The notes beneath the pieces are model-generated. The model was not told the origin of the DNA and searched no databases. It saw only the letters and a list, made by a program, of their open reading frames with translations. 64,000 bases of DNA from Psychromonas sp. SP041. GTDB lineage: Bacteria > Pseudomonadota > Gammaproteobacteria > Enterobacterales > Psychromonadaceae. The number at the start of each line of letters is the position of its first letter. Positions within the stretch are counted from its first letter, which is position 1. The stretch lies in the NCBI RefSeq assembly GCF_000470315.2, contig NZ_CBRF02000003.1, positions 1 through 64,000 on the forward strand, written 5' to 3'. Shown piece by piece: positions 1 through 8,924 of the stretch. The position numbers were made by a program, and so were the translations under genes.

Positions 1-495
1 GTAATAAGGTGTATCAGATAATGATACTTGTGATTGGCGAGATTGAGTCATAATAAACTACCTCCTAAATGCAAAAACACGCATTTATAAAAGATAGTTT
101 AACGATGGCAATTATTCAAATAGATGGCTGTCCAGATCTTCTTCTAACCGTAGTTTAAAGATGAAAAGAAAAGGCTCACGCCAACCAGAATGAAACCAGC
201 AAAGGACACGAACTTATAGTTCGCTTGGTTGTATTTTTTATCATTGGTATTCTGGTTCGCAACTCATCAGGAGCATGGTTTTAATCCATAGCTCGAATAT
301 ATGTCAGAACGGTTTATTCAATAAACCCATTGAGTCAGTCATCGCAAGCGAGTTAATGAGGAGTATTTAAGGTTATAAAGTCTGACGAATATGAAACTAT
401 TTTCGTGTTCTGTATTAACTCGTCTTGACTACGAGAGAGCGTCCATATATGTCCAGATCTTACTTATATATCCAGTTTCACTCCATTGAGAAATA
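1..495. other. Intergenic region at the left edge, no gene recognised
   Basis: No open frame here gives a recognisable protein. Visible structure: a small palindrome GTATCA-N5-TGATAC at 11-27; a 7-bp hairpin TAAATGC/GCATTTA at 66-87; a nested inverted repeat with outer arms AACCAGAAT (183-191) and ATTCTGGTT (249-257) around an inner CGAAC/GTTCG stem at 209-223; and a 12-bp direct repeat TGTCCAGATCTT at 129-140 and 450-461. The area follows the 3' end of an Rhs locus, where decayed toxin or immunity remnants and insertion scars are common, but none can be identified here. Confidence 0.5.
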
Positions 496-957
496 TTAAG
501 AAAAAGTCAAATCACCTAGTAAATGTACCTTACCTCCTAAATTTTTAAATTGAGTAACAGAAATAACATTGACCTGAAAAGCTTCTTCAAACGGTTCGAA
601 TATATCTTCATATACAGCAATTGGCTTTGCAAAATCTTTTAGAAAAGCCTGAAACCCCATTTTCACATCAATTTTTTTTTCTTCAAACCTAAGTATCTTA
701 AGAATAATTAGATCTGTAACTCCTGTTTGAATAACCGCTCTTTTTTTTACAGCATCAACAAGTAGTGTATTTTTAGATATTTCACATTCTTTGTCATTCA
801 TTTCTATAATAAATAAATTTTTTGGATTACTACGTTGAACAAAACAAAACAGTCCATAGGTATCTTCATCTGATTCTCCAACAAATTCAAAATCAAAAAA
901 AATGTTAGAGTTTAGTTTAGATTCTATCTTACGGATTTCACCATCTATTATTTTCAT
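496..957 (-). CDS. Presumed immunity protein for the Rhs toxin (153 aa, unknown family)
   Basis: A small soluble-looking protein without signal peptide or membrane segment; I do not recognise its family. Its ATG lies one base after the stop codon of the Rhs gene (stop 959-961, ATG 955-957), so the two are co-transcribed and probably translationally coupled; no strong Shine-Dalgarno sequence precedes it. A short gene directly after the variable C-terminus of an Rhs protein is the standard position of the cognate immunity gene, which protects the producer and its siblings. The assignment is by position only. It is acidic in its first third and AT-rich like the toxin tip, consistent with toxin and immunity being exchanged as a unit. 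Confidence 0.7.
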   Translation of the reverse strand: MKIIDGEIRKIESKLNSNIFFDFEFVGESDEDTYGLFCFVQRSNPKNLFIIEMNDKECEISKNTLLVDAVKKRAVIQTGVTDLIILKILRFEEKKIDVKMGFQAFLKDFAKPIAVYEDIFEPFEEAFQVNVISVTQFKNLGGKVHLLGDLTFS

Positions 958-958
958 A

Positions 959-3900
959 TCAATATTTTACCAGGTTTGGATTAAATAAGATCACATTTAC
1001 ACCGCCATCAGCTTGAGTTGCAGGTGCAATAATACCATTATAACCACTTTTTTCAGCATATATCCCAAGAGGATTAGTGACTTCATACCTCCACTCGACG
1101 GTCCCCCCTGTTCTAACTAAATCATCTAACGAGACGCCTAATTCATTCCGAACTAAAGGATTTGTTAAATCTAATAACCCATCAATTTTCACATCATAAT
1201 AATTATTTACTAAACCTTCAATTGAAGAGCCATTTCCGATAAACTCAGAATTTACGATTCGTTGAGATGAGCCCAAATATAATCCGCCTTGACCAGCACC
1301 TGTGTATCGGTGAACAGCCTTTTCGACATTAAAAATGGGGTGAATTTCAAGAGGGTCTCTTCCTAGCGGCACAGAGCGATATAATCCACCTTCAAAAGTC
1401 GAAATAGTTTTACTTAAACTTCTAGCAGGTAATGAAGCAACACCACCAACCCCGGCTAAAACATAATCACTACCAACCTCTCCTGCTTTAACAAATTCAT
1501 TTACATCAGCAGTTTCCCATGCATTTGATAATAATTCATTATGTTGAGCCCAATCGCTACTTACTCCGTCTGCTACCCCATTAATCCGAGCGTTCATTTC
1601 ACCCGCTGAACCTATACTTATGCCAAGTGGTGTTAGTATTAATGCATCTGGGAAGTAATTAACAGCATCAACAACCACATCAAATGCACTTCCTATTGCA
1701 CTATCTACGGCATATAAAGCCTGTTGAGGATTAGCAATTGAATATTCAACTGCCCCCGTAATAGTATCACCCGCTTTTTTAGTGACGCCTCCGATATATC
1801 CAAACGATGCGTATAACCTATCACCTGCAGTAACATCTTCTTTAGCGCACAACCCTAAAGGATCGACCCAGTTCACTGGGTTTGGTGCATATTGGTAATG
1901 ATTTATCCCACCTGCTAATCCAATTGGATCTTGATGGATAAATCGTCCTTGTTTCGGGCAGTAATATCTAAAATGGTTATAGTGTAAACCTGACTCGCTA
2001 TCAAAGTATTGACCCTGAAAGCGTAATGGGTTTTCTATATTATTTTTCTTTTCTGGCTCAAGGCTATCTTGCTCTGTTTTAGCTTTAGCTTCATCACCAA
2101 ACAAGTCACCTTGGTTTTTCCAAACTATCTGTTCGTTTTTATCAGTTAAACAAACTGGCGTGCCTAATTGGTCAAGGTGGTAATAATAGATCTCATTACC
2201 TTTGATTAAAGCGACAGGTAAGAAACTATTGGGTAAGTAGATATACCAAGTGTATTCACCGTTACTGACTTCACCAATAAGTTGATTACCATCCCAAATA
2301 AAATCAGTACGGCCTGTCTCGGTTATTTTAGCGCTACGTCTTCCTAGTGCATCGTATTGGTACTGGTAGAGCTTATCATTACTGTTAATTTGACGTAGTT
2401 GGTTCAATCCATCAAAACTACGTTTTTGAATCAGGCCAGTAGCAATACTGCTAATTTGGTTGCCTGATTTGTCATAGCGATAATCAACACCTGCGGAACA
2501 TAATAGGCGATCATTTTCTATGCGCGTATCACGCTCTGCTTTTGCAACGGTTTGATCCACTTCTGGGTTACCAAAAGCATCCCATTTATAGTGTTCTGTT
2601 TGTTGTTTTGAAGGTTGTGAGGATTCACATACACTACCGACTAGCTGACTTAATTTATTATAAGTAAACGTACGCACGGTTTGCGGTGCGGTTTTCTGTT
2701 CAGTGTTAGTATCCAGCTCACTCTGAGTGTGTTGTGCTTTTTCATTGCACTGCGCACTTTCATCAGACTGTGTACTTTCATTACATTTAATTAACTGGTT
2801 TTGTTTATCGTATTGATAATCGCGCTGTTGCTGATAACCCTTTTTACCAACCCAAGACTGTCGTGTTAATCGCGACTGTACATCATAGTGTTGCTCAAGT
2901 GTTATGCCATTACCTAGCGCTTGTTGAGTTATTTGGCCCACTGCGCTGTATTCTAATGCAAGTAATGCAGTTTCCTGTGACTCACTTTGTACGTTTAAAT
3001 GGCTGAGTTGCCCTAACTCGTTATATTGATAATCAAGCTGCTTACCATCAGGTAAGGTTAATTGGCTACGCTGCCCTTTATTATTGAACTGATAATCAAG
3101 GATCCAATCACCTTGCTTGCTTTGACTCACCTGTCCATTAAGGTGGTATTGCTGTTGCACAACGCGGTCACTGTTATGCGCTAATGTAATGCGTCCGATA
3201 GCATCATATTGGTAAAAATTGTGGCTATTAAAATTGAGTTGTTTGTTGCCATGCGTGGTAAAGCTATGTTGGTCTACAATGTTGCCTAAGCTATCACGTT
3301 TAAGCTGAATGATACGTTCGTCAGCATCATTCACTGCAATCAGTTTATCGTTATTATCATATTGATAAGTTTGTGCTCTTCCATCGAACCCAACGAGCTT
3401 AGTCGGTTTCTCAGTGGGACTGTATTCAATTTTGTAAGTCGCTTCATCGCTGCGTTCAATACCGATTAAATTACGCTCTTTATCGTATTGATAGTTTAAC
3501 CAACTACCATCAGCAAAGGTTTTTTTAGTGGGTTGAGCAAGGCCACCGTAACCATAATGGGTACTGTCACCATTTGGGCTCACGATACTTGTTAAACGAC
3601 CGGCATTGTCGTAAACATAACGCGTAATAACCGCACTGTCGGGGAAGGTTTTAGCCGCTGTTGCTTCTGCTTGTGGGTAAGACAATTGTTGCGTGATTTG
3701 CCCTTGTTCATTACGTTGGTATTCTGTAATTAAATCTTGTGCATCACAAATGGCATTGAGGTGACCCAGTTTGTCATAACTGTAACGAGTTAAAGCTTCG
3801 CCTGTTTTCTCAGCCAATAATTCGCCGCTATCATTCCACTGATATAAGGTGCGTTGACCATCAGGCATTATTTTTTCACTAAGATGCCCTTTGTCATTAT

Positions 3901-5533
3901 ATTTATATTCGGTGATTTGACCGTCAGGTTCAGTTTCACTCAGTAAACGCCCCGTTGCATTAAAGTGGCGTTTAAATTGGCGACCAAGCGCATCAATAGT
4001 AACAATTCGTTTACCGAAGGCATTATAAATATATCGAGTGATACTATCATCGGCAGCAATCTGTTGGACGAGTTGTCCCGCTTGATTGTAACCAAAGGCC
4101 ATCGTTTGTCCCATGGCATCAGTAGTACTCACTTTTCGGCCTAAGTGATCGTATTGATGCTCCGTTTTATTGCCGTTAGCATCAATGAATAACGTTAATA
4201 GTTTTTGCTCATTATGAAAATACTGCTCTGTATTGCCTAGGCTATCAGTACTGGTGCTTTTATTGCTTTCAAACGTAAAGTGATAATCATAAGTGTCGTC
4301 ATCACCCCATTGGCGGCAACATTTTGCATGTTCATCATCACCATTCCAATCAAAGTAATGGCTAAAGCCTGAAGCTCTAATACGTTGCTTTAACAATGCG
4401 CAAGCGGTGTATTTATATTGTTCAGCTAGTCCGTTGTTATCAATAGCAGCAATTAAGGATTGTTGATCATTATATTGATAGCTAGCTAACACCTTGGATT
4501 GAACCGATAACTTACCTTCGGCCCCCATTAAATAAGGGACTATTTTAGTAATATTGTTATCACTGTTGTAGCGTATCATCACCCCTCTTTCAGGCGTGAT
4601 CATGATACTAATTAAACGTTTTTTATGATCGTAAACAAGACTGAGACCATGCCCGAACTCATTATTAATACTGGTTAGTAGCCACACATCATCTTCTTTA
4701 GTAAAACACCAATGGCTCCCATCAGGACGAATTAATATTTGTTTTAACTCACCATCATGCAGTAATGCAAGGCCAGCACTTGGCTGATAACTGGTTTGTC
4801 CTCTTTTTACTTTATTGAAGTGATGGGTCGTTCCCTCTTCATCAACCAGCTCAAACCAATAGGTGCCTGGTTGTTTTGGTCCAACTTTAGGGGGAGCTTG
4901 ATAACAATCAATTAACTGCAAACTAAAACTATGTCGCCAACCGTAACCAAGTCCTGTATTTACTTTTATTTTTGAAGAGCGGTATAAACGTCGCCAAATT
5001 AATGGGAATAAACCTGGTAATTCAACATCTTGTAAAGACAGAATCTCTTCACCCGATAACATGGAAACTGGGTCACCACAGGTTGCATGCCCTTCTGTTG
5101 GTACATCAGATGTTTCTTTGCTGACAGCATTACCTTCAACTTTTTTTTCTTCTGTTTCTTTACCTTCATTGGATACACCAGCAGCAGCCACCATAGCGGC
5201 TCCAACTATTTGGCTCCAAGTATCAGTTGACTGAGGCGTATTATCTTTTGCAATCTCTTTAAACACGGTAATATTTTTTTGTTTAATAGCACTTTGTAAT
5301 GCCCCACCCAACACCCTCATTTCAACGGGGTAAGGCATATTAACCAATGACTTTGCATAGCTCAGTAAACTAGGTGATGCATAGAGAGGAGCAACCAAGC
5401 TTTCGACAAGTGCTTTTATATCGCTATCACTGGTTAATGATAAAGCGCTATAACCATTAGGAACTGCGCTGCCTTTTAAGTTTAAAAGATAGCGACCATT
5501 GCCTACGATATTAAATATATTCATTTGAGCCAT
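959..5533 (-). CDS. Rhs-repeat T6SS effector with C-terminal RES-like toxin domain
   Basis: A 1524-aa polymorphic toxin. Residues 1-148 are a non-PAAR N-terminal region with a short hydrophobic stretch (IVGAAMVAAAGV). From about residue 149 (HATCGDPVSMLSGE) an N-terminal Rhs module of the DUF6531 type begins, followed by many YD/RHS repeats that should form the cocoon. The Rhs core ends with the conserved DPIGL...DPLGL pair near residue 1226, the usual autocleavage border. The remaining ~298 aa are the variable toxin. Its last ~145 residues (GGLYRS...LYLGSS...GYNGIIAPA...VNVILF) resemble RES-domain proteins, which degrade NAD+ or transfer ADP-ribose; the match is by eye and the third catalytic residue is uncertain. 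PAAR is a separate gene upstream. The ATG was chosen because it lies 6 nt after the previous stop codon. Confidence 0.9.
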   Translation of the reverse strand: MAQMNIFNIVGNGRYLLNLKGSAVPNGYSALSLTSDSDIKALVESLVAPLYASPSLLSYAKSLVNMPYPVEMRVLGGALQSAIKQKNITVFKEIAKDNTPQSTDTWSQIVGAAMVAAAGVSNEGKETEEKKVEGNAVSKETSDVPTEGHATCGDPVSMLSGEEILSLQDVELPGLFPLIWRRLYRSSKIKVNTGLGYGWRHSFSLQLIDCYQAPPKVGPKQPGTYWFELVDEEGTTHHFNKVKRGQTSYQPSAGLALLHDGELKQILIRPDGSHWCFTKEDDVWLLTSINNEFGHGLSLVYDHKKRLISIMITPERGVMIRYNSDNNITKIVPYLMGAEGKLSVQSKVLASYQYNDQQSLIAAIDNNGLAEQYKYTACALLKQRIRASGFSHYFDWNGDDEHAKCCRQWGDDDTYDYHFTFESNKSTSTDSLGNTEQYFHNEQKLLTLFIDANGNKTEHQYDHLGRKVSTTDAMGQTMAFGYNQAGQLVQQIAADDSITRYIYNAFGKRIVTIDALGRQFKRHFNATGRLLSETEPDGQITEYKYNDKGHLSEKIMPDGQRTLYQWNDSGELLAEKTGEALTRYSYDKLGHLNAICDAQDLITEYQRNEQGQITQQLSYPQAEATAAKTFPDSAVITRYVYDNAGRLTSIVSPNGDSTHYGYGGLAQPTKKTFADGSWLNYQYDKERNLIGIERSDEATYKIEYSPTEKPTKLVGFDGRAQTYQYDNNDKLIAVNDADERIIQLKRDSLGNIVDQHSFTTHGNKQLNFNSHNFYQYDAIGRITLAHNSDRVVQQQYHLNGQVSQSKQGDWILDYQFNNKGQRSQLTLPDGKQLDYQYNELGQLSHLNVQSESQETALLALEYSAVGQITQQALGNGITLEQHYDVQSRLTRQSWVGKKGYQQQRDYQYDKQNQLIKCNESTQSDESAQCNEKAQHTQSELDTNTEQKTAPQTVRTFTYNKLSQLVGSVCESSQPSKQQTEHYKWDAFGNPEVDQTVAKAERDTRIENDRLLCSAGVDYRYDKSGNQISSIATGLIQKRSFDGLNQLRQINSNDKLYQYQYDALGRRSAKITETGRTDFIWDGNQLIGEVSNGEYTWYIYLPNSFLPVALIKGNEIYYYHLDQLGTPVCLTDKNEQIVWKNQGDLFGDEAKAKTEQDSLEPEKKNNIENPLRFQGQYFDSESGLHYNHFRYYCPKQGRFIHQDPIGLAGGINHYQYAPNPVNWVDPLGLCAKEDVTAGDRLYASFGYIGGVTKKAGDTITGAVEYSIANPQQALYAVDSAIGSAFDVVVDAVNYFPDALILTPLGISIGSAGEMNARINGVADGVSSDWAQHNELLSNAWETADVNEFVKAGEVGSDYVLAGVGGVASLPARSLSKTISTFEGGLYRSVPLGRDPLEIHPIFNVEKAVHRYTGAGQGGLYLGSSQRIVNSEFIGNGSSIEGLVNNYYDVKIDGLLDLTNPLVRNELGVSLDDLVRTGGTVEWRYEVTNPLGIYAEKSGYNGIIAPATQADGGVNVILFNPNLVKY

Positions 5534-5539
5534 TAATGT

Positions 5540-6514
5540 TTAATCCTTGCCTGTCCATGAATACAAATTAACTGCTTGGTACAACCTTTCTGAGATTGTG
5601 AGCTGTAATGTATTGCCAGTGATATAGCCATGCTGATAAGCATGATAAAGGTGCATAAAATGATAAAGACCGGAGACACAGCCGACTTCTCCAGAAAGTA
5701 ATCCAATTTGCTTTAATTGTGTTGTTCGTGACATGTGGCCTGAAAGCCGGCCGTACGCGTCAATCCAAGCGTCTGAAGTATTATCTAAACCATTTGAAGG
5801 TGTATAAAATTGATTAATAACACCATTATTCATGCTCGATTTTAAATAATTAGCAATATCATAAAATAATGCGTCCACCGATTTATTCAATTGCCAAACG
5901 GTAGCGCGATCGCTTTTAGCATATTCAATATTGAGACCTTGTGAAGATTGACTAATGCAAGTGAGAGCAACAGCCTCAGAAGGCATTATTCCTCTTCCTG
6001 TTTCAGGTGTAATACATACATTACTTTCTAATAAAGTATCAAGTTCATGAAAGTAACTGTCTACCGCTATAAAGCACACTGTAGTGACATCAGATGACGC
6101 AATTATCGTTTGCATTGCGCCAAGCGCCATCACGATGGCACTGCTGCCAAAGGGGAAAAACTGTGTTTTTGCGTGACCAAATAATTCAGGGAAATGCGTT
6201 TTTAACTGACCTGCCCACTCAATTAACTGTTGGTTATCTTCAATCGCGAGCTCAGGTAATAACCAAAATATGGGCGTGATATTAAAATCGATCTTAGATT
6301 CAGCTAATATTTGTTCGATAACAGGTTTGAGTAGCTTAATAATGCGATCTAATTTGTTATCGCTTTGCAGCTCAGCAAAAGCGGCAGGGATCTGCAAACC
6401 ACTTTCGGTAGTGTAAATAGGTAAACTAATCGGTAGCAAGTCAATAGCAAGTGCACTATCACTGTCTGGCGTTATGCCAAGCTTTAATACCGAATGAGAC
6501 AAAACAAAACTCAC
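5540..6514 (-). CDS. Thiolase-fold (beta-ketoacyl-synthase-like) accessory protein of the Rhs/PAAR module
   Basis: 324 aa. The segment around residues 125-200 (FGSSAIVMALGAMQTIIAS, CFIAVDSYFHEL, GIMPSEAVALTCIS) resembles the thiolase/ketosynthase fold: a buried nucleophile-elbow-like turn, a core strand ending in VDS, then a P-S-E-A-V-A-L stretch. A clear catalytic Cys-His-His set is not seen, so it is probably not a condensing enzyme. It starts with GTG in a 4-base overlap (GTGA) with the stop of the upstream HEAT-like gene and ends 6 nt before the Rhs start, so it is embedded in the effector operon. Similar proteins occur near T6SS PAAR and effector genes. I infer a role in effector maturation or loading; no activity can be assigned. 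Confidence 0.55.
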   Translation of the reverse strand: MSFVLSHSVLKLGITPDSDSALAIDLLPISLPIYTTESGLQIPAAFAELQSDNKLDRIIKLLKPVIEQILAESKIDFNITPIFWLLPELAIEDNQQLIEWAGQLKTHFPELFGHAKTQFFPFGSSAIVMALGAMQTIIASSDVTTVCFIAVDSYFHELDTLLESNVCITPETGRGIMPSEAVALTCISQSSQGLNIEYAKSDRATVWQLNKSVDALFYDIANYLKSSMNNGVINQFYTPSNGLDNTSDAWIDAYGRLSGHMSRTTQLKQIGLLSGEVGCVSGLYHFMHLYHAYQHGYITGNTLQLTISERLYQAVNLYSWTGKD

Positions 6515-7602
6515 AATACCACCTCAGGTTGCGCATAATATTCAACATTATTATGTAGAAGTAATTGATTTTTACTTTGTGGTTCTTGATGAGTAAAGTG
6601 CAATGATGCAACACGGCGATGTACTTGGCTACCAAAATGAAATACATGCGCTAAGTGACGTTCGCTGATACTTTGTCCCATTAAAATTCGGGAACCAAGT
6701 GAATTGATAAGCGATGACTCATAAAGGTGCAGTATTTTAGCGCCATAATAGGTTAAGTCCTCAATACGCTCAGATTGGTTACTATTAGATTCAACTTTAT
6801 CAGGGATAATCAACGCTAATTGGTCGCCTAATAAAATGTTCAAACTCTTATACGCATCTTCTGTATAGTTTTTATCTTGTAAATAACGGGCTAACAATGG
6901 AATAAATTGACTATAACCACTCAACGCCATCACCTTTATGATTAATTTAGTATGCTGAGTATCAACTGATAATAACTCAACGACCTTTCCAATCTGTTCA
7001 ACAGACAAACGCACTACATATAATTCAAATAACTCGCTGTTCAGATAATCTAATTTGATAAAATCAGTAATAAAGTCAGTCGTCAGTTGACTCTCATTTT
7101 GCAGCGTTTCCTGTAATACAGCGATATAAAGCTGAGTAAGCGAAGATACTTTATTATTAGATATTTGAAAGCGATGAAGTGTTGGCCACTGTTGTCGGTA
7201 ATAACAAGTAAGCAATTGATTATTAAGTGTTAACTCAGAGTGTTCAAGACTTAAGGGTAGATCATCCACTTTCATGAGCAATGCAAATTTAGAGGCCAAT
7301 GGGTGAAATTCGCTTGTTTCACATTGATATAACCACTCAAGAGTTAGCCCTGCGTTATTATGAATAGTCGCATTCAACTGCAACAGTAAAAACAGTTGAT
7401 TAATGGAATATGAATTATCTTGTTGCAGTGCTAACAATGCAGTTTTTGGTTGAGCCTCAGCAAAGAATGCATGATTTTTTTTAGCAAGCAAACGCGCACA
7501 GGCTAATAACTGTAATCGGTTTTTATCAACGTTACTTTTGTATGCATAATCGGCGTTAATATATTGCTCACGTTGCGCAAGCAATTCAGTTAATAAGCTC
7601 AT
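6511..7602 (-). CDS. HEAT-repeat-like T6SS-associated protein (TIGR02270-like)
   Basis: 363 aa from the ATG at 7602; a TTG 11 codons upstream (7635) also keeps the frame open, but neither start has a strong ribosome site. The protein is almost entirely alpha-helical, rich in Leu and Gln, and its middle part (LSLEHSELTLNN, LIKVMALSGYSQFIPLLARYL) reads like HEAT-type helical pairs. This and its place between PAAR and a thiolase-fold gene recall the TIGR02270 family of T6SS-associated proteins. Its stop overlaps the next start by 4 nt. Role unknown; a scaffold or chaperone for loading the Rhs toxin on the PAAR tip is an inference. Family assignment is tentative. Confidence 0.5.
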   Translation of the reverse strand: MSLLTELLAQREQYINADYAYKSNVDKNRLQLLACARLLAKKNHAFFAEAQPKTALLALQQDNSYSINQLFLLLQLNATIHNNAGLTLEWLYQCETSEFHPLASKFALLMKVDDLPLSLEHSELTLNNQLLTCYYRQQWPTLHRFQISNNKVSSLTQLYIAVLQETLQNESQLTTDFITDFIKLDYLNSELFELYVVRLSVEQIGKVVELLSVDTQHTKLIIKVMALSGYSQFIPLLARYLQDKNYTEDAYKSLNILLGDQLALIIPDKVESNSNQSERIEDLTYYGAKILHLYESSLINSLGSRILMGQSISERHLAHVFHFGSQVHRRVASLHFTHQEPQSKNQLLLHNNVEYYAQPEVVL

Positions 7603-7675
7603 TGAAAGCACATCCAAACAACAGGCGTCCAACAAATAGAGGTATGTTGGGAGGTATCAGTAGTCATCATTTAGC

Positions 7676-7963
7676 TTAACCCACCAATACGGTTGGATTG
7701 CCTTCCATTATTTTACCGCCATGTACAGTGGCATCACCTAAACGCGCGATGCCTTTACCATTAACAGTGACAGTGGCTGAGCCTGCAGCAATTGCATCAG
7801 GGGGTCCTTCACATAAACATTTATCGCCAATTAATGCCACTGGTAAACCACCAATGAATACATTAGCCGCCCCCGCGACAATAGGCCCACCGACATGCGG
7901 CTTTTTAGCCGTTTTGTTGGGGCACATGTGATAACTTGAAATAGTTGCTGCTGGTTTACCCAT
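7676..7963 (-). CDS. PAAR-domain spike-tip protein
   Basis: 95 aa. The start is the ATG at 7963, preceded 9 nt upstream by GGAG; an in-frame TTG at 7972 has no such site. The sequence is a PAAR protein: repeated Gly-rich beta hairpins (VGGPIVAGAANVFIGG, VALIGDKCLCEG) and conserved His and Cys residues (H14-C16, C48, C50, H83 approximately) that bind a single zinc at the apex. PAAR proteins form the sharp cone on the VgrG trimer and carry effectors. No toxin is fused to it, so it probably acts with the downstream Rhs protein through the HEAT-like and thiolase-like proteins encoded between them. Confidence 0.9.
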   Translation of the reverse strand: MGKPAATISSYHMCPNKTAKKPHVGGPIVAGAANVFIGGLPVALIGDKCLCEGPPDAIAAGSATVTVNGKGIARLGDATVHGGKIMEGNPTVLVG

Positions 7964-8048
7964 TATTATCAACTCCTTGCTTCATGTATTTATGCTCATA
8001 AAGCATTTTAAATAGCCAAATTTCTTATATTAAAATAAAGCCAAATCA

Positions 8049-8801
8049 TTATTGAAAAATAGGTTCATCTTGTACATATTCAACATCACTAGGAAGCCTA
8101 TCAATGACAATTTGAATGATTTGTTCAAAATTTTCTTTAGTACAGAATAACGCGCAAGTGAAAGCAGGGTGGTATGCTTTTAAATATACAATCCGGCGTT
8201 TTTTACAAATATTGACTTTAGTTATATGTCGCTCATCATCTGCTCTATCGTCATGCCAATAAAAAGGTCTATACAGTACCTTTTCACCGTCATCGACCCA
8301 GGGCTTCATGAAACTTAAAAGCAATACAGAGCCAGCACCCAAAAGATATAAAGGGTTAATGACAAGAGCAACAATCACTAAAATAACCGCAATGACTCTC
8401 ATAAAGGCCATAAATTTTCTCGGATCTTGTCTACCATAACGAAAGCGAGGATAAACTTTTAAATTATCGCTTAGAATACCGGATTTAGTTAATTTATATG
8501 CCACATGATGATATTGACTGCGAGAGATATAATAAATCGGGGCAAACATCATAAAAGCAAAGATCGAAAAGCTTAACGTCATAAAGCTAAAACCAGTACA
8601 AAGAATAATAAATATAGGGACTGCTAATATTTTAAGATGAAAAGCCCAAGGCCCAGTTTTCCACATAAAAGCGTTTTTAACTTCCCATTGTGCCAATGCC
8701 TCTTCTGACTCTAACTTATCAACATCTTCTTGGGTCCATTGACCATAAGCTAAAAAATCATCATAGCTTATATAGTCAGGGCGGTTAATTATTTTACTCA
8801 T
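8049..8801 (-). CDS. TsiV2-like inner-membrane immunity protein (predicted)
   Basis: 250 aa with two hydrophobic hairpins: residues about 52-95 (LKILAVPIFIILCTGFSF...) and 130-168 (FMRVIAVILVIVALVI...), plus a C-terminal soluble region of ~80 aa. It directly follows the VasX-like toxin gene. In Vibrio cholerae the gene in this place (tsiV2, after vasX) encodes a membrane immunity protein of about 250 aa that guards against the pore-former, so length, topology and position agree. Sequence similarity to TsiV2 cannot be tested here. It is separated from the toxin by a 109-nt spacer with a hairpin, so its level may be set separately. Start ATG 8801. Confidence 0.6.
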   Translation of the reverse strand: MSKIINRPDYISYDDFLAYGQWTQEDVDKLESEEALAQWEVKNAFMWKTGPWAFHLKILAVPIFIILCTGFSFMTLSFSIFAFMMFAPIYYISRSQYHHVAYKLTKSGILSDNLKVYPRFRYGRQDPRKFMAFMRVIAVILVIVALVINPLYLLGAGSVLLLSFMKPWVDDGEKVLYRPFYWHDDRADDERHITKVNICKKRRIVYLKAYHPAFTCALFCTKENFEQIIQIVIDRLPSDVEYVQDEPIFQ

Positions 8802-8834
8802 TTAATACCTTTTAAAATCACACTAAAATTACGT

Positions 8835-8872
8835 AGGCAATGTAGCGTTCATACTTATGACAAACATTGCCT
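8835..8872. promoter_or_regulatory. 9-bp hairpin between VasX-like toxin and its immunity gene
   Basis: Perfect inverted repeat AGGCAATGT (8835-8843) / ACATTGCCT (8864-8872) with a 20-nt loop, in the only sizeable gap between toxin and immunity gene. No U-run follows on the minus strand, so it is more likely an RNA-processing or stability element than a strong terminator. Confidence 0.45.
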
Positions 8873-8885
8873 TATGTTACTAAAC

Positions 8886-8924
8886 TATGCTAATAAATTA
8901 TGTTAATAATCTATGCTAATAATC
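8886..8924. repeat. 13-bp tandem repeat x3 spanning the toxin stop codon
   Basis: Three copies of a TATGCTAATAATC-like unit (8886-8898, 8899-8911, 8912-8924) with 1-3 mismatches. They run from the last codons of the VasX-like gene through its stop codon at 8911-8913 into the spacer. Confidence 0.6.

Noticed and set aside
1..495. Transposase remnant (frame starting at ATG 104, IIQIDGCPDLLLTVV)
   Set aside because: Only 17 codons and no recognisable family; not enough to call.
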